Positions 21,822 through 33,285 of a stretch of 64,000 nucleotides of DNA are shown here, piece after piece. The notes beneath the pieces were generated by a model. It was not told the origin of the DNA. It did no database searches and saw only the letters and a program-made list of their open reading frames with translations. A program made the translations under genes and the position numbers. Each line of letters opens with the position of its first letter. The stretch's first letter is position 1. This DNA is from Tetracentron sinense (lineage: Eukaryota > Streptophyta > Magnoliopsida > Trochodendrales > Trochodendraceae): contig CM026567.1 in the NCBI GenBank assembly GCA_015143295.1, positions 12,790,416-12,854,415 on the forward strand, in the 5' to 3' direction.

Positions 21822-23300
21822 CTAGCCCACTCTGAACCTAAACTTAGGTATAACCAAATTCGTCGTTGCCATGATTCCTTTCCAAAGGCCAACACCATGA
21901 GAGATCCTGACCTGCTTAGGGACCCAACACGACGACTCCCCATATTTAGCCGTGATCACCGCCCGCCACAAACTCGATCTTTCCACACCAAACCGCCAGA
22001 TCCATTTACCCAACAGAGCCTTATTCACCAATAACAACGACTTTAGATTTAACACCCCATTCTCCTTCGGCTTAAAAATTCGGTTCCATGCCACCAAATG
22101 ATATTTAAAGGAATCCACCTTCTCATTCCACAAAAACTCTGCATATGCTCAAGCGAGATGGCCACAGACTTGGGCATGGTAAGGGTGGACATGAAAAAAG
22201 TCGGGAGGCTACTAAGGGTACTATGAATAAGAGTTAATTTACTTCCCTTAGAAAGATAATGCGCCTTCCACCCTGCTAACTGCTTAGCACACCTTTCAAT
22301 CACTGGCGCCCACACCTCTTTAGCTTTGAACCGACCCCCTAAAGGCACTGAGGTACTTTGATGGAAGAACTCCCATCCTGGCATCCTGCACCCAAAACAA
22401 ATCGCCAGTTGCTCCATGTTTAGAACCTCACCCACCCTTACTATCTCAGACTTCGCCAGGTTAACCCTCAAGCCAGACACCGCTTCAAAGCACCGCAGAA
22501 GACATCTAAGTAGCAAAAGTTGCCTAGGCACCACAGCACAGAAAATCAGGGTGTAATCGGCAAACTGAAGGTGAGAAATGCGCAACTAAGAAACGCCAAC
22601 TGAGAAGCCGTCAAAAACAGACCCCTCTGCTCTCGATAACATTCTGCTCAAAGCCTCTGACACCAGCACAAATAGGAACGGGGATAGCAAATATCCCTGC
22701 CTTAAACCTCTAGGACTGGGGAAATAACCAACTGAACTTCCATTAAGAATAATGGAGAAAGAAACAGATGAAATACACATCTTCACCCATCTTCTCCATT
22801 TTAGACCAAACCTCATTCTATCAAGGATATAATCCAAGAAATCCCAATTGACGTGGTCATAAGCTTTCTCCATATCAACTTTGCAAACAATCCCCGGGGA
22901 TCTAGCCCTAATGCGGTCATCAATACATTCATTAGCAATCAGGATGCCATCAAGGATCTGTCTCCCCCCCCCCCATGAACGCTCCTTGGTAAGGAGAGAT
23001 GATGAGAGCCATCACCTTTTGAAGACGGGCCGCCAAGACCTTAGCAAGGATCTTGTACAAACTACTCACCAAACTGATCGGGCGAAAGTCTGTGAGCTCC
23101 TCTGCACCCTCCTTCGGGATCATCACCACAAAAGTACTATTCAACACACGATCAAAGCTTCCCAAGTCATGAAATTCCTTTAACACCTCTAGAACGTCTT
23201 TTCCCACGATCTCCCAACAAGCCCTATAGAACTCAATGGTGAACTCATCCGGGCCTGGAGCTTTATCCCCCGCCATACTACGAATAGTCCCCAACACCTC
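21822..23300 (-). pseudogene. LINE ORF2 reverse transcriptase, frameshifted
   Basis: Several frames on the minus strand together give the RT order: KAPGPDEFTIEFYRACW, RPISLVSSLYKILAKVLA and SPYQGAFMGG; then MEKAYDHVNWDFLD, RGLRQGYLLSPFLFVLVSEA; then ISHLQFADYTLIFC, followed by VNLAKSE and the C-terminal part. The catalytic box usually reads FADD in plant LINEs; here the second aspartate is tyrosine (FADY). At least three frame changes occur. Confidence 0.88.
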
Positions 23301-23904
23301 TTTTCCTCCTCAAACGGCCCCTCCAGAGCGGAACTATGCTCTAGGGACAGGCACTCGAAAGATAAAACATCCAAATGCGGTCACCAACTTTCCCTCTCAC
23401 GATACAACTCTTTATAGAAAGAGATGACACTATCTTCAATTTTTCTGTTCCCCTCCCTCCAAACTCCGTTCACCTTTAACTTAGAGATAAAATTCCTCTT
23501 TCTATTGAAATTGGCTGATCGCTAAAAAAACTTCGTATTCCGATCCCCCTCTTTTAGCCTCCTCGTTCTAGCCTTCTGTTTCCAACTGATCTCCTCGAGG
23601 TTAAACACTGACAAGTACTCCATTTTTTTTGCCTCATACTTCAGGGTTTCGGTATCCGATAGCTCTCGATAGTCAGCAAAGCCCTCCAACTCTACAATCT
23701 CCCTAAGTAGGTCGTCCAATCGAACCTGTCTCAAAGACCTCCTTGTTCCACACCTTCAGCCTTGATTTCAGAGCTTTTAATTTCCGGCTAAAACGCGTAC
23801 TAGCGGATCCCTCCCCCCCCTCCCTCTCCACACTCCAGCCACGACTTCCTGAAATCTATCATCTTTAAGCCACATATTCTCAAAACGGAACGGAGAAGGG
23901 CCTC

Positions 23905-24541
23905 CTACAAAACACCCAGTTTAACATCCGGATACTGACTCTCCCACTCCAGGCTTACTAGAAATCTGTCTAGACAGCTAGCTCTCCCACTGGACACCAA
24001 GTGAGACCAAGTAAACTGAACTCCCCGTATGAAATCCCCAAACCTCCTCATTTTGGCCGAAAGAGCACAACCCCCTTTCTTTTCTGACGCTAACCGGATA
24101 CAGTTAAAATCTTCCCCCAAACACCAGGGACGACCCCATCACACACTGACATCATCCAACTCCTCCCACAACTGACTGTCATCCCTCCCTCCCGAGGGCC
24201 CATAGACCCCAGTGAACACCCAAGAGAATTCCTCCCCCCACCAGTCTACAAATGATGGAACTTGTAAAAGCCCCTTGCTCCGAATCCAAGACCTCTATCT
24301 TAGCTTTATCCCACATAAGTAAGATACCACCTAAAGCGTCATAGGAGGGATTCCCACACCAACCCGGTCCACCCGGGCCCCACAAATCTCGAATATGGAA
24401 ATCCTGAATAACTTCTAGCTTAATTTCTAGAATACAGACAATCGACGGCCTCTTTGACTGAACAAAATGTTTGATTGACGCTCTCTTTTCCGCCTCCCCC
24501 ATCCCCCTTATGTTCCAAGATATGATTGAGAAATCTAACAT
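23905..24541 (-). pseudogene. LINE ORF2 endonuclease, broken
   Basis: The start MLDFSIISWNIRGMGEAEKR and SIVCILEIKLE match the N-terminus of the apurinic-type endonuclease of L1 elements. A second frame (24120-23905) continues with EDFNCIRLASEKKGG, the GDFN-like motif. The two frames are separated by frameshifts and stops. Confidence 0.82.
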
Positions 24542-24615
24542 CGGGTAACTGTACGACCCCTACTTGTCTTAGGACTGCAATTCACCTTCCTAGTTATTTG
24601 TTTATCATAATTAAC

Positions 24616-26100
24616 TCAACTGGCCAACCGTCTTCGCTCCATCTCGGAATAACCTTTCCGCCCTTTAGTACCTTTAGACACGGAGCTTTCTATCCCCGAC
24701 TTCTTACCTTTCTCTATTTTCCGAAATAGATCCTTCACCTTTGCCTCATGCCCCTCGATTGAGATGCCTAAGAACTTGCTCAAACCCTCCATCTGCTTTA
24801 AGACCCAATCCGACACCTCCTCCGAGCCCAAATTCTCTACCCTTTCAGTATTCCCATCCCCTTTATCCGCAGGTAAACACTGAGAGAAATCCGTCTTTAA
24901 ACTCTTAGAAAAAAACTCCCTTCTCCTTAGGGACCAACAACTGCATTCGGTTACCCAAACCCTCCTCTGAACAAAAGGGTACCAACCCAACAGATTGCTC
25001 CACTGAGCCAAACTCCACTTCTGAGGATAGAGAAATTGTCACCTGCCCCAGCGCATCCTGGACAAGAGACAGGCTAGCAAAAAAACCTAGGGGAATTGAG
25101 ATAAGGCATACCTGAACAGGACCTCAAAAACTCTGGCCTTGAACTGCCCTCGGCAGACACCAAAACAGTTTGGCCACACGCAAGGTCTCGATCTGGATGC
25201 ACCTCCTCCAGCATTCCCACCTTTTCGCCCACTGTTCTAGCATTCAAATCTTCAAGCATCACCGTCCTCCTGGCAGATGATCTCGAATAGGTTTGGAGAT
25301 CGGACTTACACTCCTTGACTTTGCGATCTTGAGGTGTCGGGCTACCCAACATATCTAAGCCAAGCGATAAAGCCATCGCCTGCCTACCTGAGAGACTGAC
25401 TGCCCAAACGCTCCCCTGGATTCCACTACCAGCACCTGCCACCGGCTCGCCTTCACCTCGAACAGGGGAAAGGTTGCCTCGGTCCACGACTCTTCTGCAC
25501 AGAGCGTCCCTGGTCCATCAGCATCTTGACCCTCATACATCTGATCCAAACGCCCTACAGATTTTACACTCGGGTCTCGTGATGAGGGAGACCCTATCAA
25601 CTCACTCCCTACCACAGGTTTTACAAATGCTACCCGGCAAGCTCCCTGCTCCGTCAAGATTCCAAGCACTCCATCTTCCCCGGGGAGCACAAGGGTCACC
25701 TGATTGGAAATTTCTATATTCGGCACCGAAAGAGAACTAGAATTTAAAAGGATCATGGGCCTTGAATAAAAAGGGTCGGACCCTCCGCCACCTGTCTCAT
25801 CACGGGTCGGGGAATGCCTAGACCAAGCTTGGTCCATCCTGCAACTGACAGAATGGACTGGACCTGAAGAATCCACCCCAGGTTCAGGCTCAATGGGCCC
25901 AAACAACTAGGCCTAGAAGCCCCTTCTACAAATCTGGCCCTGCACTGGCCTGGGCTAATAAGTAAAAGACTTGGTGGGCCCATCTCAATCCGGCCCTCGC
26001 TACAAGCCTCCCCTGCGCAAATTAAAGTGGCTGCCAGCTGGGTGTCACAAACCACCTCATCCACTGAAACCCCTAATCCGGTTTCTAAATCCCCCTGATC
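24616..26100 (-). pseudogene. LINE ORF1 3' part and inter-ORF region
   Basis: Overlapping open frames on the minus strand (25011-24616, 25487-25074, 25906-25355, 26127-25753) hold polar, proline- and serine-rich sequence with no recognised domain. Their position between the ORF1 nucleic-acid-binding block and ORF2 suggests the variable tail of ORF1. The frames interrupt one another, as expected of decay. Confidence 0.5.
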
Positions 26101-26572
26101 GAGAACCCCCTGCCTCCTCTCGACCAACCAGCTTCAAGTCATTCTTTACTCTCCTGACCCAGCGCATCCTCCACCTGCGAAAAGATCTTTGACGGTTCTT
26201 CTCTGCTATATGTTTCCTCTTTGACTTGCTCTTAGCAAATATTGGGTAAGCCTCAGGCTCCTCCTCTAGCATCTGCCTTCTGACTTCTTCCATGTTCTTA
26301 GAGCGAAGCCCTACATGCCCCCTCAGCCCCTAACTCAAGTACCACCCTCTGAGGCCTGCTCCTAGCATCCCAGAGATCTCCCCTCGACGATTTTCGATCT
26401 CTGACCCCGAGGTGACCACCCTCTGACCCTTCCAACCGAGGTGTACTGTTTCCTACTCCCGCCATCAATGCTTCTTGGCCACGTGGAGCCCTCCGAAGAG
26501 CGTCTTCAACCTCCAAGCTACTGCCCCCCTCCCGACGGCGGTCGAATGTCTGAAATTCCGACCACCCTCCTT

Positions 26573-26860
26573 CGGAATCACAGGACTCGTGGTCCCAACA
26601 TCCAACTACTAAAGGGTACGAGGTAGCGTAAAATTCTAGCGAAATCACACGAGGTATACTTCTCAGGTCTCCGCAAACTTTGATTTTAGCCATCCTTAGA
26701 TCTAATCTAGAAGCTTCGGAATCACAAGACTCGTGGTCCCAACATCCAACTACTAAAGGGTACGAGGTAGCGTGGAATTCTAGCGAAATCACATGAGGTA
26801 TACTTCTCAGGTCTCCGCAAACTTTGATTTTAGCCATCCTTAGATCTAATCTGGAAGCAG
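26573..26860. repeat. Tandem duplication of ~145 bp inside the LINE
   Basis: The block beginning TCGGAATCACAGGACTCG at 26573 recurs at about 26718 with few differences, giving a repeated peptide on the minus strand (KIKVCGDLRSIPHVISLEF and KIKVCGDLRSIPRVISLEF). Confidence 0.88.
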
Positions 26861-26864
26861 TTGA

Positions 26865-27806
26865 CTAATGAACCTCCAACATCCCCCTGCACATATTACC
26901 GATCTGAGAGAAGATGGAGTCCACCCATAGATGATATGGAAGACCTCTAATTGCAATCCAACAGGGCTTAAGAAGACCAGTAAACAACAGAGTATTGGAT
27001 GTCGGCCACCACCTATGAAACCCTACAACATACCCATCCCTCAGAGGAAAGCATTTAGACCCACACAAAATTTTCCTATTACTCTCCGAATTTGGGAAAT
27101 CGATTGCCCGTCGTTGAGGTTCAATCGGATACAACTTCATCTCTGATTCTGAGGGAAACAGTGATTTTAGCAAAAGACACACCTCAGTCCAAAAACATTT
27201 ATCTCCAGGACCTCCAACCGAGCATACCACTGAAATGGCCCATTCCCCAAAAGCTTCGACGTCTGACTCCACCACCACCTTCAGCTGGGAACCTTCCTGA
27301 TCGACATGGCGTCATGGCTTAAAATACCTTCCATCAACTTTCTTGATCTTAAATCCTCCGAGCTCTCCCACACTCGAGGCTTCGAAAAGGCCTGAACTCC
27401 TTTCGTCTCCACTGTAACAGAATCATGCCCAGACTTAGTCTTACTGATGCCCTGAGATAAATACTCGAATGCTGACTTGAACGCCTTCCAACCCATTTGC
27501 CATTGACCCTGGGGGATAATAATTCTCCTTCCTCTGCCTGCCCCATTGAATAGAGTTAGGGAGAAAAAACTTCCTCTGGGGTTCACTTTTCTTTCCCCAA
27601 TTAATGAACCAAAAGCCCCTCTAAACGTCCTTACCAGGTATCCTCGAGATGTAGAAATCACCTCCTCGATGGTTCTAAACAGCCACCCGTACGCGTCCTG
27701 TGCCACTTCTATCTTGCTGGTCAAACCTCCTCTTCCTCTTTCTATGATTTGAATCCACCATTGACACCTATTTTCAGCCTCTAGAAGCTCAAAACAATTT
27801 GAACTC
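26865..27806 (-). pseudogene. LINE ORF1 N-terminal region, broken
   Basis: Frames 27806-27281 and 27278-26865 on the minus strand form the start of ORF1. The second holds LLKPCWIAIRGLPYHLWVDS and QIGNMCRGMLEV, the conserved block of plant LINE ORF1 proteins before the zinc knuckle. No zinc knuckle could be placed. The 5' boundary agrees with the target duplication at 27808. Confidence 0.75.
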
Positions 27807-27807
27807 A

Positions 27808-27818
27808 ATTGTGTATAT
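27808..27818. repeat. LINE target duplication, right copy
   Basis: ATTGTGTATAT, identical to 20802-20812. Confidence 0.85.
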
Positions 27819-27847
27819 ATTGGGTGTTACTTATATTTATATATGTG

Positions 27848-28200
27848 TGTGTGTGTGTGTATATTATGCATATAAGTATTATGTAATATAAGGTATGGTA
27901 TAACATATAAGTGCACACTATTATATTTAACAATTGGTAGTCACACTATTTACATAACAGAGTGCACACTGTTATGTATAACAGTTTTTTTTTTAGTCAT
28001 ACTGTTTACATGACAGTGTGCACACTGTTATGTATACCGATTTTTCTTATTATTGTAGTCACTGTTATATGTATACAGATTATTGTATATTGCACACACA
28101 TATTACATAATACTTATATGTTATATAGGTACACTACTAACTTTTATATGCATGATATTTTATATACATACCACATAATATATATACCAAAAAACTTTGA
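27848..28200. repeat. TG/TA-rich low-complexity tract with CAGTGTGCACACTG palindromes
   Basis: A TG microsatellite at 27846-27860 is followed by AT-rich sequence with near-perfect palindromes around GTGCAC: AACAGAGTGCACACTGTT near 27957 and ACAGTGTGCACACTGTTA near 28014. Open frames here follow from the simple sequence. Confidence 0.7.
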
Positions 28201-28276
28201 GTAGTGATAGGCGGACCCATGGATCCCATTTGATAACCTAAGGCATCCACCAGTTAACTATTTTCCAAAAACTTTA

Positions 28277-28470
28277 GAATTAGTCTACAGGTACTCCCAA
28301 AGTGTACTCCCAAATCCTAACCATTTAACTCAATTATTAAACGATTAAAGCTGATGTGGCATTAGAAAAGAAAAAATAAGCTCAGCCAAATCCTGACCCT
28401 TAGTTGTTAGTTATAAACGGTTAGGATTAGGGAGTATATTTGGGAGTACCCACTACCCATAGACCGACTC
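28277..28470. mobile_element. Mutator-like MITE, 194 bp, with 9-bp target duplication
   Basis: The two ends are imperfect inverted repeats of about 55-60 bp sharing GGTACTCCCAAA, TACTCCC and AATCCTAACC with their mirror images. The nonamer AAAACTTTA flanks the element (28268-28276 and 28471-28479), the duplication length typical of Mutator-like elements. No coding capacity. Confidence 0.72.
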
Positions 28471-28599
28471 AAAACTTTATAGTATAACACACTATTTAGT
28501 ATATTTTACATAATATAACATACTAGTATATACTACATAATACATACTATGTAAAAAAATATATAAATAAAATGCTTAATACATATATAAGTAAATATA

Positions 28600-28906
28600 T
28601 AGGGCGGGGCCGGGCTTTAAGGAGCCAAGCCCTAGCCCAGCCCACATTATTATGGGCCTAAGAAATTGAGCCCGTCCTATCCCTAGGGCCTAAAATATGG
28701 GTAATGAGTGGACTTTTGCCGGCTCATTTACACCCCAAGGAAAATGTGGGGTTTTGAATAAAATACTATTATATGATCGAGTTGGGCAGGGATGGGTGGG
28801 CCCCAAATAGTAGTATAGTACAAGAGCCCAACAGGCCCAGCCCAACTATTTAATTGAGCCGGTGTGGTTGTGGACCAACCTGGCCAATTGACAGCCCTAG
28901 GTCCCA
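28600..28906. repeat. GGCCGGGC-type repeat, right part
   Basis: GGGCGGGGCCGGGCTTT and GCCCAGCCCAC motifs end with ATTGACAGCCCTAGG, duplicated 19 bp further on. Possible partner of the block at 20502-20760. Confidence 0.45.
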
Positions 28907-28974
28907 TTGACAGCCCTAGGTGGGGTTGCTATTGAAAGAAAATATATGAACATGTAGAATAAAGAAAAGACTAC

Positions 28975-29873
28975 CTGATCAAACAAATGGTCTCGTAGAA
29001 AATGCCCCAAAGGCTTATCAAAGCTGCCATAATATTTGATTCGAAAGAGATGTGAACGTTCACACACAGCCCCTTCCACACACACTGGGTTGACAAGGAA
29101 ACCAAAATGCTCTGATGGTCAGAAGGTGATGGAGGAAAAACTTATTTTGAAGATCCCTGCTCCTCTGGGTAGTTATAACTATCTTGTTGAAGTGGTGCCA
29201 ACTCTGAACTACCTAGTTGATTCGCAACCATTGCATTGCCATCTATGTGAGTATTGGTAACTATAATAACTTGTCCCAATGGCTCCGAAGAAGCAAAACC
29301 ATTAGTGACAAGATGATCACCGGCAAAATCTTGGACACTTTTGGACACAGAAGTTTTGGCCCCAAAACATTCAGAACCCACAATATTTTTCTCCTCAAAT
29401 TCAATATAAGGGGAAAGCTTTCCGTAGTAAGAACTTGAGACAACCTGTCCTGAAGCAGAAGAATTGATGAAAATTGAGATGGGTTTTGTGCACTGAGAGC
29501 TAGGACCTTCAGATATATTCAGTGATATTGCCCTCTCCATTTCTCTAATGGAGGCATTGCTGGATGGTGAGGTTAGATCTGATGCAAGGACATTGTTGTA
29601 TCTATGTGGTTCACTCCTGGGTTGAGGTCCCTGAGGCTTTCCGGTGGCAAGTACAGTAAAACTAGGAATTGTGGAAATGGACCTGTAAATACTGGATGGT
29701 TTATCAGGCCACGCGACAGTTATCGGAGACTTCAATGGGAGTTCCGGCAGAGAGGCACCTTCATCTTCAAGAAAAGATGTCTCCAGAGCCAAGTGATAAG
29801 CTGCAAAGACTCCATAGTGGACCACATGCTTCACTTTCTACAACTCATCCCGATTAGCACCCTTGAGTAAAAT
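28975..29873 (-). pseudogene. FAB1-like: FAB1 pseudogene exon after the chaperonin-like domain
   Basis: Starts after TTTCAG at 29873 and ends CTTTTTGATCAG before GTAGTC. It encodes ILLKGANRDEL, stop (TAG 29838-29840, where lysine is expected), KVKHVVHYGVFAAYHLALET, EGASLPELPLKSPITVA, a long polar linker, a second stop (TAA 29142-29144), FPPSPSDHQSILVSLS and, in a shifted frame, VCERSHLFRIKYYGSFDKPL and FLRDHLFDQ. One base is missing near 29075. A few bases are also missing at the 5' edge compared with the family (CTILL expected). Confidence 0.93.
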
Positions 29874-30316
29874 CTGAAACATATGAAAGTAAAAGATTCA
29901 CTTGAGCTCTTTGTAGAAATCTCAGTCTTACAAAACACCAACTAAATAAGTGACGCCCTCAACAGGCCCACTGTAATGGTATACTTCCGGCATATGAGTC
30001 ACTTGGCAGTTGGCTCACATGGCAGAAATCTCCTACATTAACAACAACCCTGATCAATGGTCTTTTTCAACTGTTAGCAACTTTTCCTCTGGACTGTGCA
30101 ACATTAGTTTTCTAAGTTCATCTTGAGGTGGTTTTTTCTGTAGATGCCATCCTAGGTTGGACACAATCAACTGGTAGGTCCTAGCCACTATCCGTGTGAC
30201 CTTATATAAAACCATACTGTTCATAAACCATATTACAGCCTATGTGAACCAGGCTTTCAATTTATCCATTTAAAGATAGAATAAACTTGAATGTGAATTT
30301 TTTTTGTAAGACTTAC

Positions 30317-30656
30317 AACCCAATGGCTTTGGGCAGCCTTCAAAGAACATCAATGTCTTCAACAATTTCTTCCAACCCTGCTCAGCACTACCATACTCTT
30401 CAAGAAACTTCTCCACGTGGAGTGTGTCGGAGTACCCCAGCTTCTGCGATGAGAGATGATCAATTGAAGGGACTATTTGTGCACCTGTGCAGCGAGCTAT
30501 ACGCTCTAAAAGTGGCCTCTTAATATTGAGAACAAGTGATATATCTTTTGCAAGAAGGTAATCTCGGGCGAACCGTGAAACTGATTTCTCTACCAAAAGG
30601 ACATTGGGGTGGTGAGCATCTATCTTTGCAACTGCCATCTTCAAATGGTCCATTTC
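30317..30656 (-). pseudogene. FAB1-like: FAB1 pseudogene exon: chaperonin-like domain, second part
   Basis: Starts after TTAACTAG and ends GGGTT before GTAAGT. It encodes EMDHLKMAVAKIDAHHPNVL, LVEKSVSRFARDYLLAKDIS, NIKRPLLERIARCTGAQIV and EGCPKPLG, the TCP-1/Cpn60-like region of FAB1. The frame is open. Confidence 0.95.
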
Positions 30657-30832
30657 CTAGTTAAGGATGTGCATAAGGTTAGAAATCCTGGAAATAAAAC
30701 CTATTTGCTCTGTTAGTAGCAACCAGCAAGTATAGAAGTAAAGAAGTCCCAGGCTAGAACTTCTGTATCTCTATTTTATTCAATAAATATACTATAACAA
30801 TTTAGTAAAAGAAAAAGGTAAATGATCAAAAC

Positions 30833-30985
30833 CTGCTGCAACAGAGTGTCGAAACTCGACAAATGGTTAGAAACCTGCTGATATCAAGAGCTCCTCCAAG
30901 GATTAGGAAACGGGGCTAGTCTATTTTTGATGTCATTCTCCTGTGAGCCACATTTTTCTTACAAACAACTCCTTTGATCACCATA
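30833..30985 (-). pseudogene. FAB1-like: FAB1 pseudogene exon: chaperonin-like domain, first part
   Basis: Starts after TTCTAG and ends CAGCAG before GTTTTG. It encodes MVIKGVVCKKNVAHRRMTSK, then ID, TAG (30919-30921), PRFLILGGAL. After that one base is missing, so the expected SNHLSSFDTLLQQ reads out of frame. Splice edges match the family exon. Confidence 0.93.
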
Positions 30986-32050
30986 CTAGAAGAAAGGAGG
31001 TCACAAATTTTTCATCAGTGTGAAAGAAACTTAAAAGATTGCAACAAGAAAAGGATATACTTTAAATTGTTATTCCAACAGTATGTAATGGATTATAAAT
31101 TTTGCCTTTATGGTATCTATTCTGAAAGAAATTTTTAAGACTTTTGGGTTATCACAGAAAGATTACTACAGCCTACTATTTCTATGTTTCCACCTTCTTG
31201 ATGACAAAACAAAAGGGAAAAACGAATTAGTATGGAATTACAAAAATTAGAACATAAGAAAACAGAATAGGATTAAAGTATTAAACCATATATTACTAGC
31301 ATCAACTATATATCTTATTTTATTTATTGGTCGGCAAAAAACCATAGCATATCATAGGCCTGGCAGGATGTGGAGAAGCTGTGAACTGCCTGTGCTGCAC
31401 ACATGGCACACATCCCGATCAGGGCAATTCCCCAGTAGCACCCACTGAAATTGGACAAACTCCAAACCACCCTACAAGTGCAACATTTATTGCACATGCC
31501 AGGAGCACAGCACCCTACATTGATTCTGGACTTGTGTATTCTTCTGTAAGTGTCTGACAATTCTAGCACATAATGGCAGTTCACAATATTAAAGTCCCAT
31601 GAAGGTATGCTAGCATCTGAATCATGGTATGATCACATTAAACAATCTCTGACCCAAGGAAAGCTTCCAGTTGTCTCGTACAAATTAGTATGGGTTTTTT
31701 TATTTACTTTTTATCAATATGGGTTTTTTTATGAACCACAAGCAAAGCCTGGGGCTGAACTGGGAGTATGAAACATCATTTTGTATACAGTGCATCTTAC
31801 TGCCCACCACTGTATAATATGCACATGACACATGGCCCACCCACTCACCAATCATAGAACTATTGGTGGCATTATTAGACTGGATTGCCCAATTGTTAAG
31901 AGCTCTATATCATGACCAATCATAAAGGTGTGGTATATGGAATGAGAAATCTAGATCGATGTGTTGATGGGCAAGCATGTGGGACATAAATAAATCTCAT
32001 AATACATATATACATATGTATGTATGTATGTGTTTTCTCATTACATTTAC
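30986..32050. other. FAB1 pseudogene intron
   Basis: About 1.07 kb without coding content. A C- and G-richer block at 31330-31580 begins after ATTTATTGGTCGGCAAA and may be an old retroelement tail, but no family could be assigned. Confidence 0.6.
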
Positions 32051-32776
32051 CTCTCACTGCGACTCCCACAAGCTATGCATTGAATCTTCACATATCCGCC
32101 AGGGTCCATTCCGCCACCCTTGCTCGTCTCTGGCTTAAGAAGGGTGGCAGCTTCCCAAGACAAAGCCGTGATTATCTCCAACCAACTTTCCTTCTCATCT
32201 TCCTCACCCATGGGAAGGTTTTTGACTTGCAACAGCTGAGCTACCAAAGCCCTGAAATGCCCATCAACCACATTCTTCATGGCCTTCCTGTGCTCCTCGC
32301 TTGACCTGTCCCTACTACAGCACTCCCCACTGCCAAAGCTGCTCGAAGAGCGTAGATATCCCCACTCTCCTCTAGCATCCTCATCATCAAATAGAACAGC
32401 TTCCCTCTCGTCCTCTTCATCTTCCGGCTCAGGAGGGAGCCAGAGTAGCCCGTTGTTCTCAAAATTCACTGGTTCAACATCCGTACCATCCACACCGTAT
32501 AAAGAAGAAGGTACCTCACATTCAGAACCATTATCACGTCCCTTTGCTTCTTCCCATAGCTTCTTGGTTCCTTGCAACACCTGCGAATCAAAACTCTCGT
32601 GTAATGGGGAGCTGCTTAAACCTTTTGTGTTGACATTTTCTCCCTCAGGTTGCACTTTATGAGATCCAAAGGCATGGTCTACCTCATCAAACTCGACCGG
32701 GCCATAGTAGCCATCAGCCTGAGGAAAACGCCTTGTTTCAGAATCTGATCTATAAACACCATATTCATCATCACTC
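32051..32776 (-). pseudogene. FAB1-like: FAB1 pseudogene exon downstream of the FYVE region
   Basis: Starts after GGTGTCAG and ends GAGAG before GTAAATG. It encodes DDEYGVYRSDSETRRFPQAD, YYGPVEFDEVDHAFGSHKV, LWLPPEPEDEEDEREAVLF, SSEEHRKAMKNVVDGHFRAL, ESWLEIITALSWEAATLLKP and GGMDPGGYVKIQCIACGSR. The frame is open throughout, making this the best kept exon. Confidence 0.95.
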
Positions 32777-33240
32777 CTGACACCAAAGAATCAGTAAAAA
32801 CCAAACAAAAGATATTAAAGCCACATGATAATGGTTATGGACTAGAATAAAATATATATATATATATATAAAATAAAACAAAAAATAAAATTGAGGAAGT
32901 ATCACCCCATGTCATCTAATGTAGACAAGTATCTGAGTAAGTTAAAGACATACACTTCTGACAGTGCCAAACAAAACTCTCGTGTAATGGGGAGCTGCTC
33001 AAACCTTTTGTGTTGACATTTTCTCCCTAGGGTTGCACTTTATGAGATCCAAAGGCATGGTCTACCTCATCAAACTCGACCGGGCCATAGTAGCCATCAG
33101 CTTGCGGAAAATGCCTTGTTTCAGAATCTGATCTATAAACACCATATTCATCATCTTCATCATCACTCCTGACACCAAAGAATCAGTAAAAACCAAATAA
33201 AATATATTAAAGCCACATGATAATGGATATGGACTACAAT

Positions 33241-33285
<45 letters not shown>

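Larger units (their letters stand above)
20813..27807 (-). mobile_element. Full-length L1-type LINE, about 7.0 kb, decayed
   Basis: The element runs on the minus strand from about 27807 (5' end) to a poly(A) tail, seen as a T run at 20813-20821 on the plus strand. An 11-bp direct repeat, ATTGTGTATAT, flanks both ends and fixes the insertion. Order of parts: ORF1 (27807-26100), a variable region, ORF2 endonuclease (about 24541-23900), reverse transcriptase (about 23300-22050) and the zf-RVT-type region (about 21746-21003). I see no RNase H domain. Each ORF is broken into several frames, so it cannot move by itself. It lies in the FAB1 pseudogene intron between the exons at 28975 and 20447. Confidence 0.93.
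15218..32776 (-). pseudogene. FAB1-like: FAB1-type phosphatidylinositol-3-phosphate 5-kinase pseudogene (unprocessed)
   Basis: FAB1/PIKfyve makes PtdIns(3,5)P2 on endosomes and vacuoles. Here exons on the minus strand cover, in order, the acidic region after the FYVE finger, the CCT/TCP-1-like chaperonin domain, the cysteine-rich plant FAB1 region, the linker and the start of the kinase domain. Introns are kept, so this is a duplicated rather than a retroposed copy. Lesions seen directly: stops at 30919-30921, 29838-29840, 29142-29144, 20122-20124 and 18300-18302; frameshifts near 30890, 29075, 20330, 18575 and 17735-17660; and a two-residue loss in the kinase motif. No FYVE exon is found upstream to about 36 kb, and the last kinase exon (catalytic core) is not found downstream to position 1. 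One intron was enlarged by a 7 kb LINE. Family identity is secure; that the locus is non-functional follows from the number of lesions. Confidence 0.93.
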
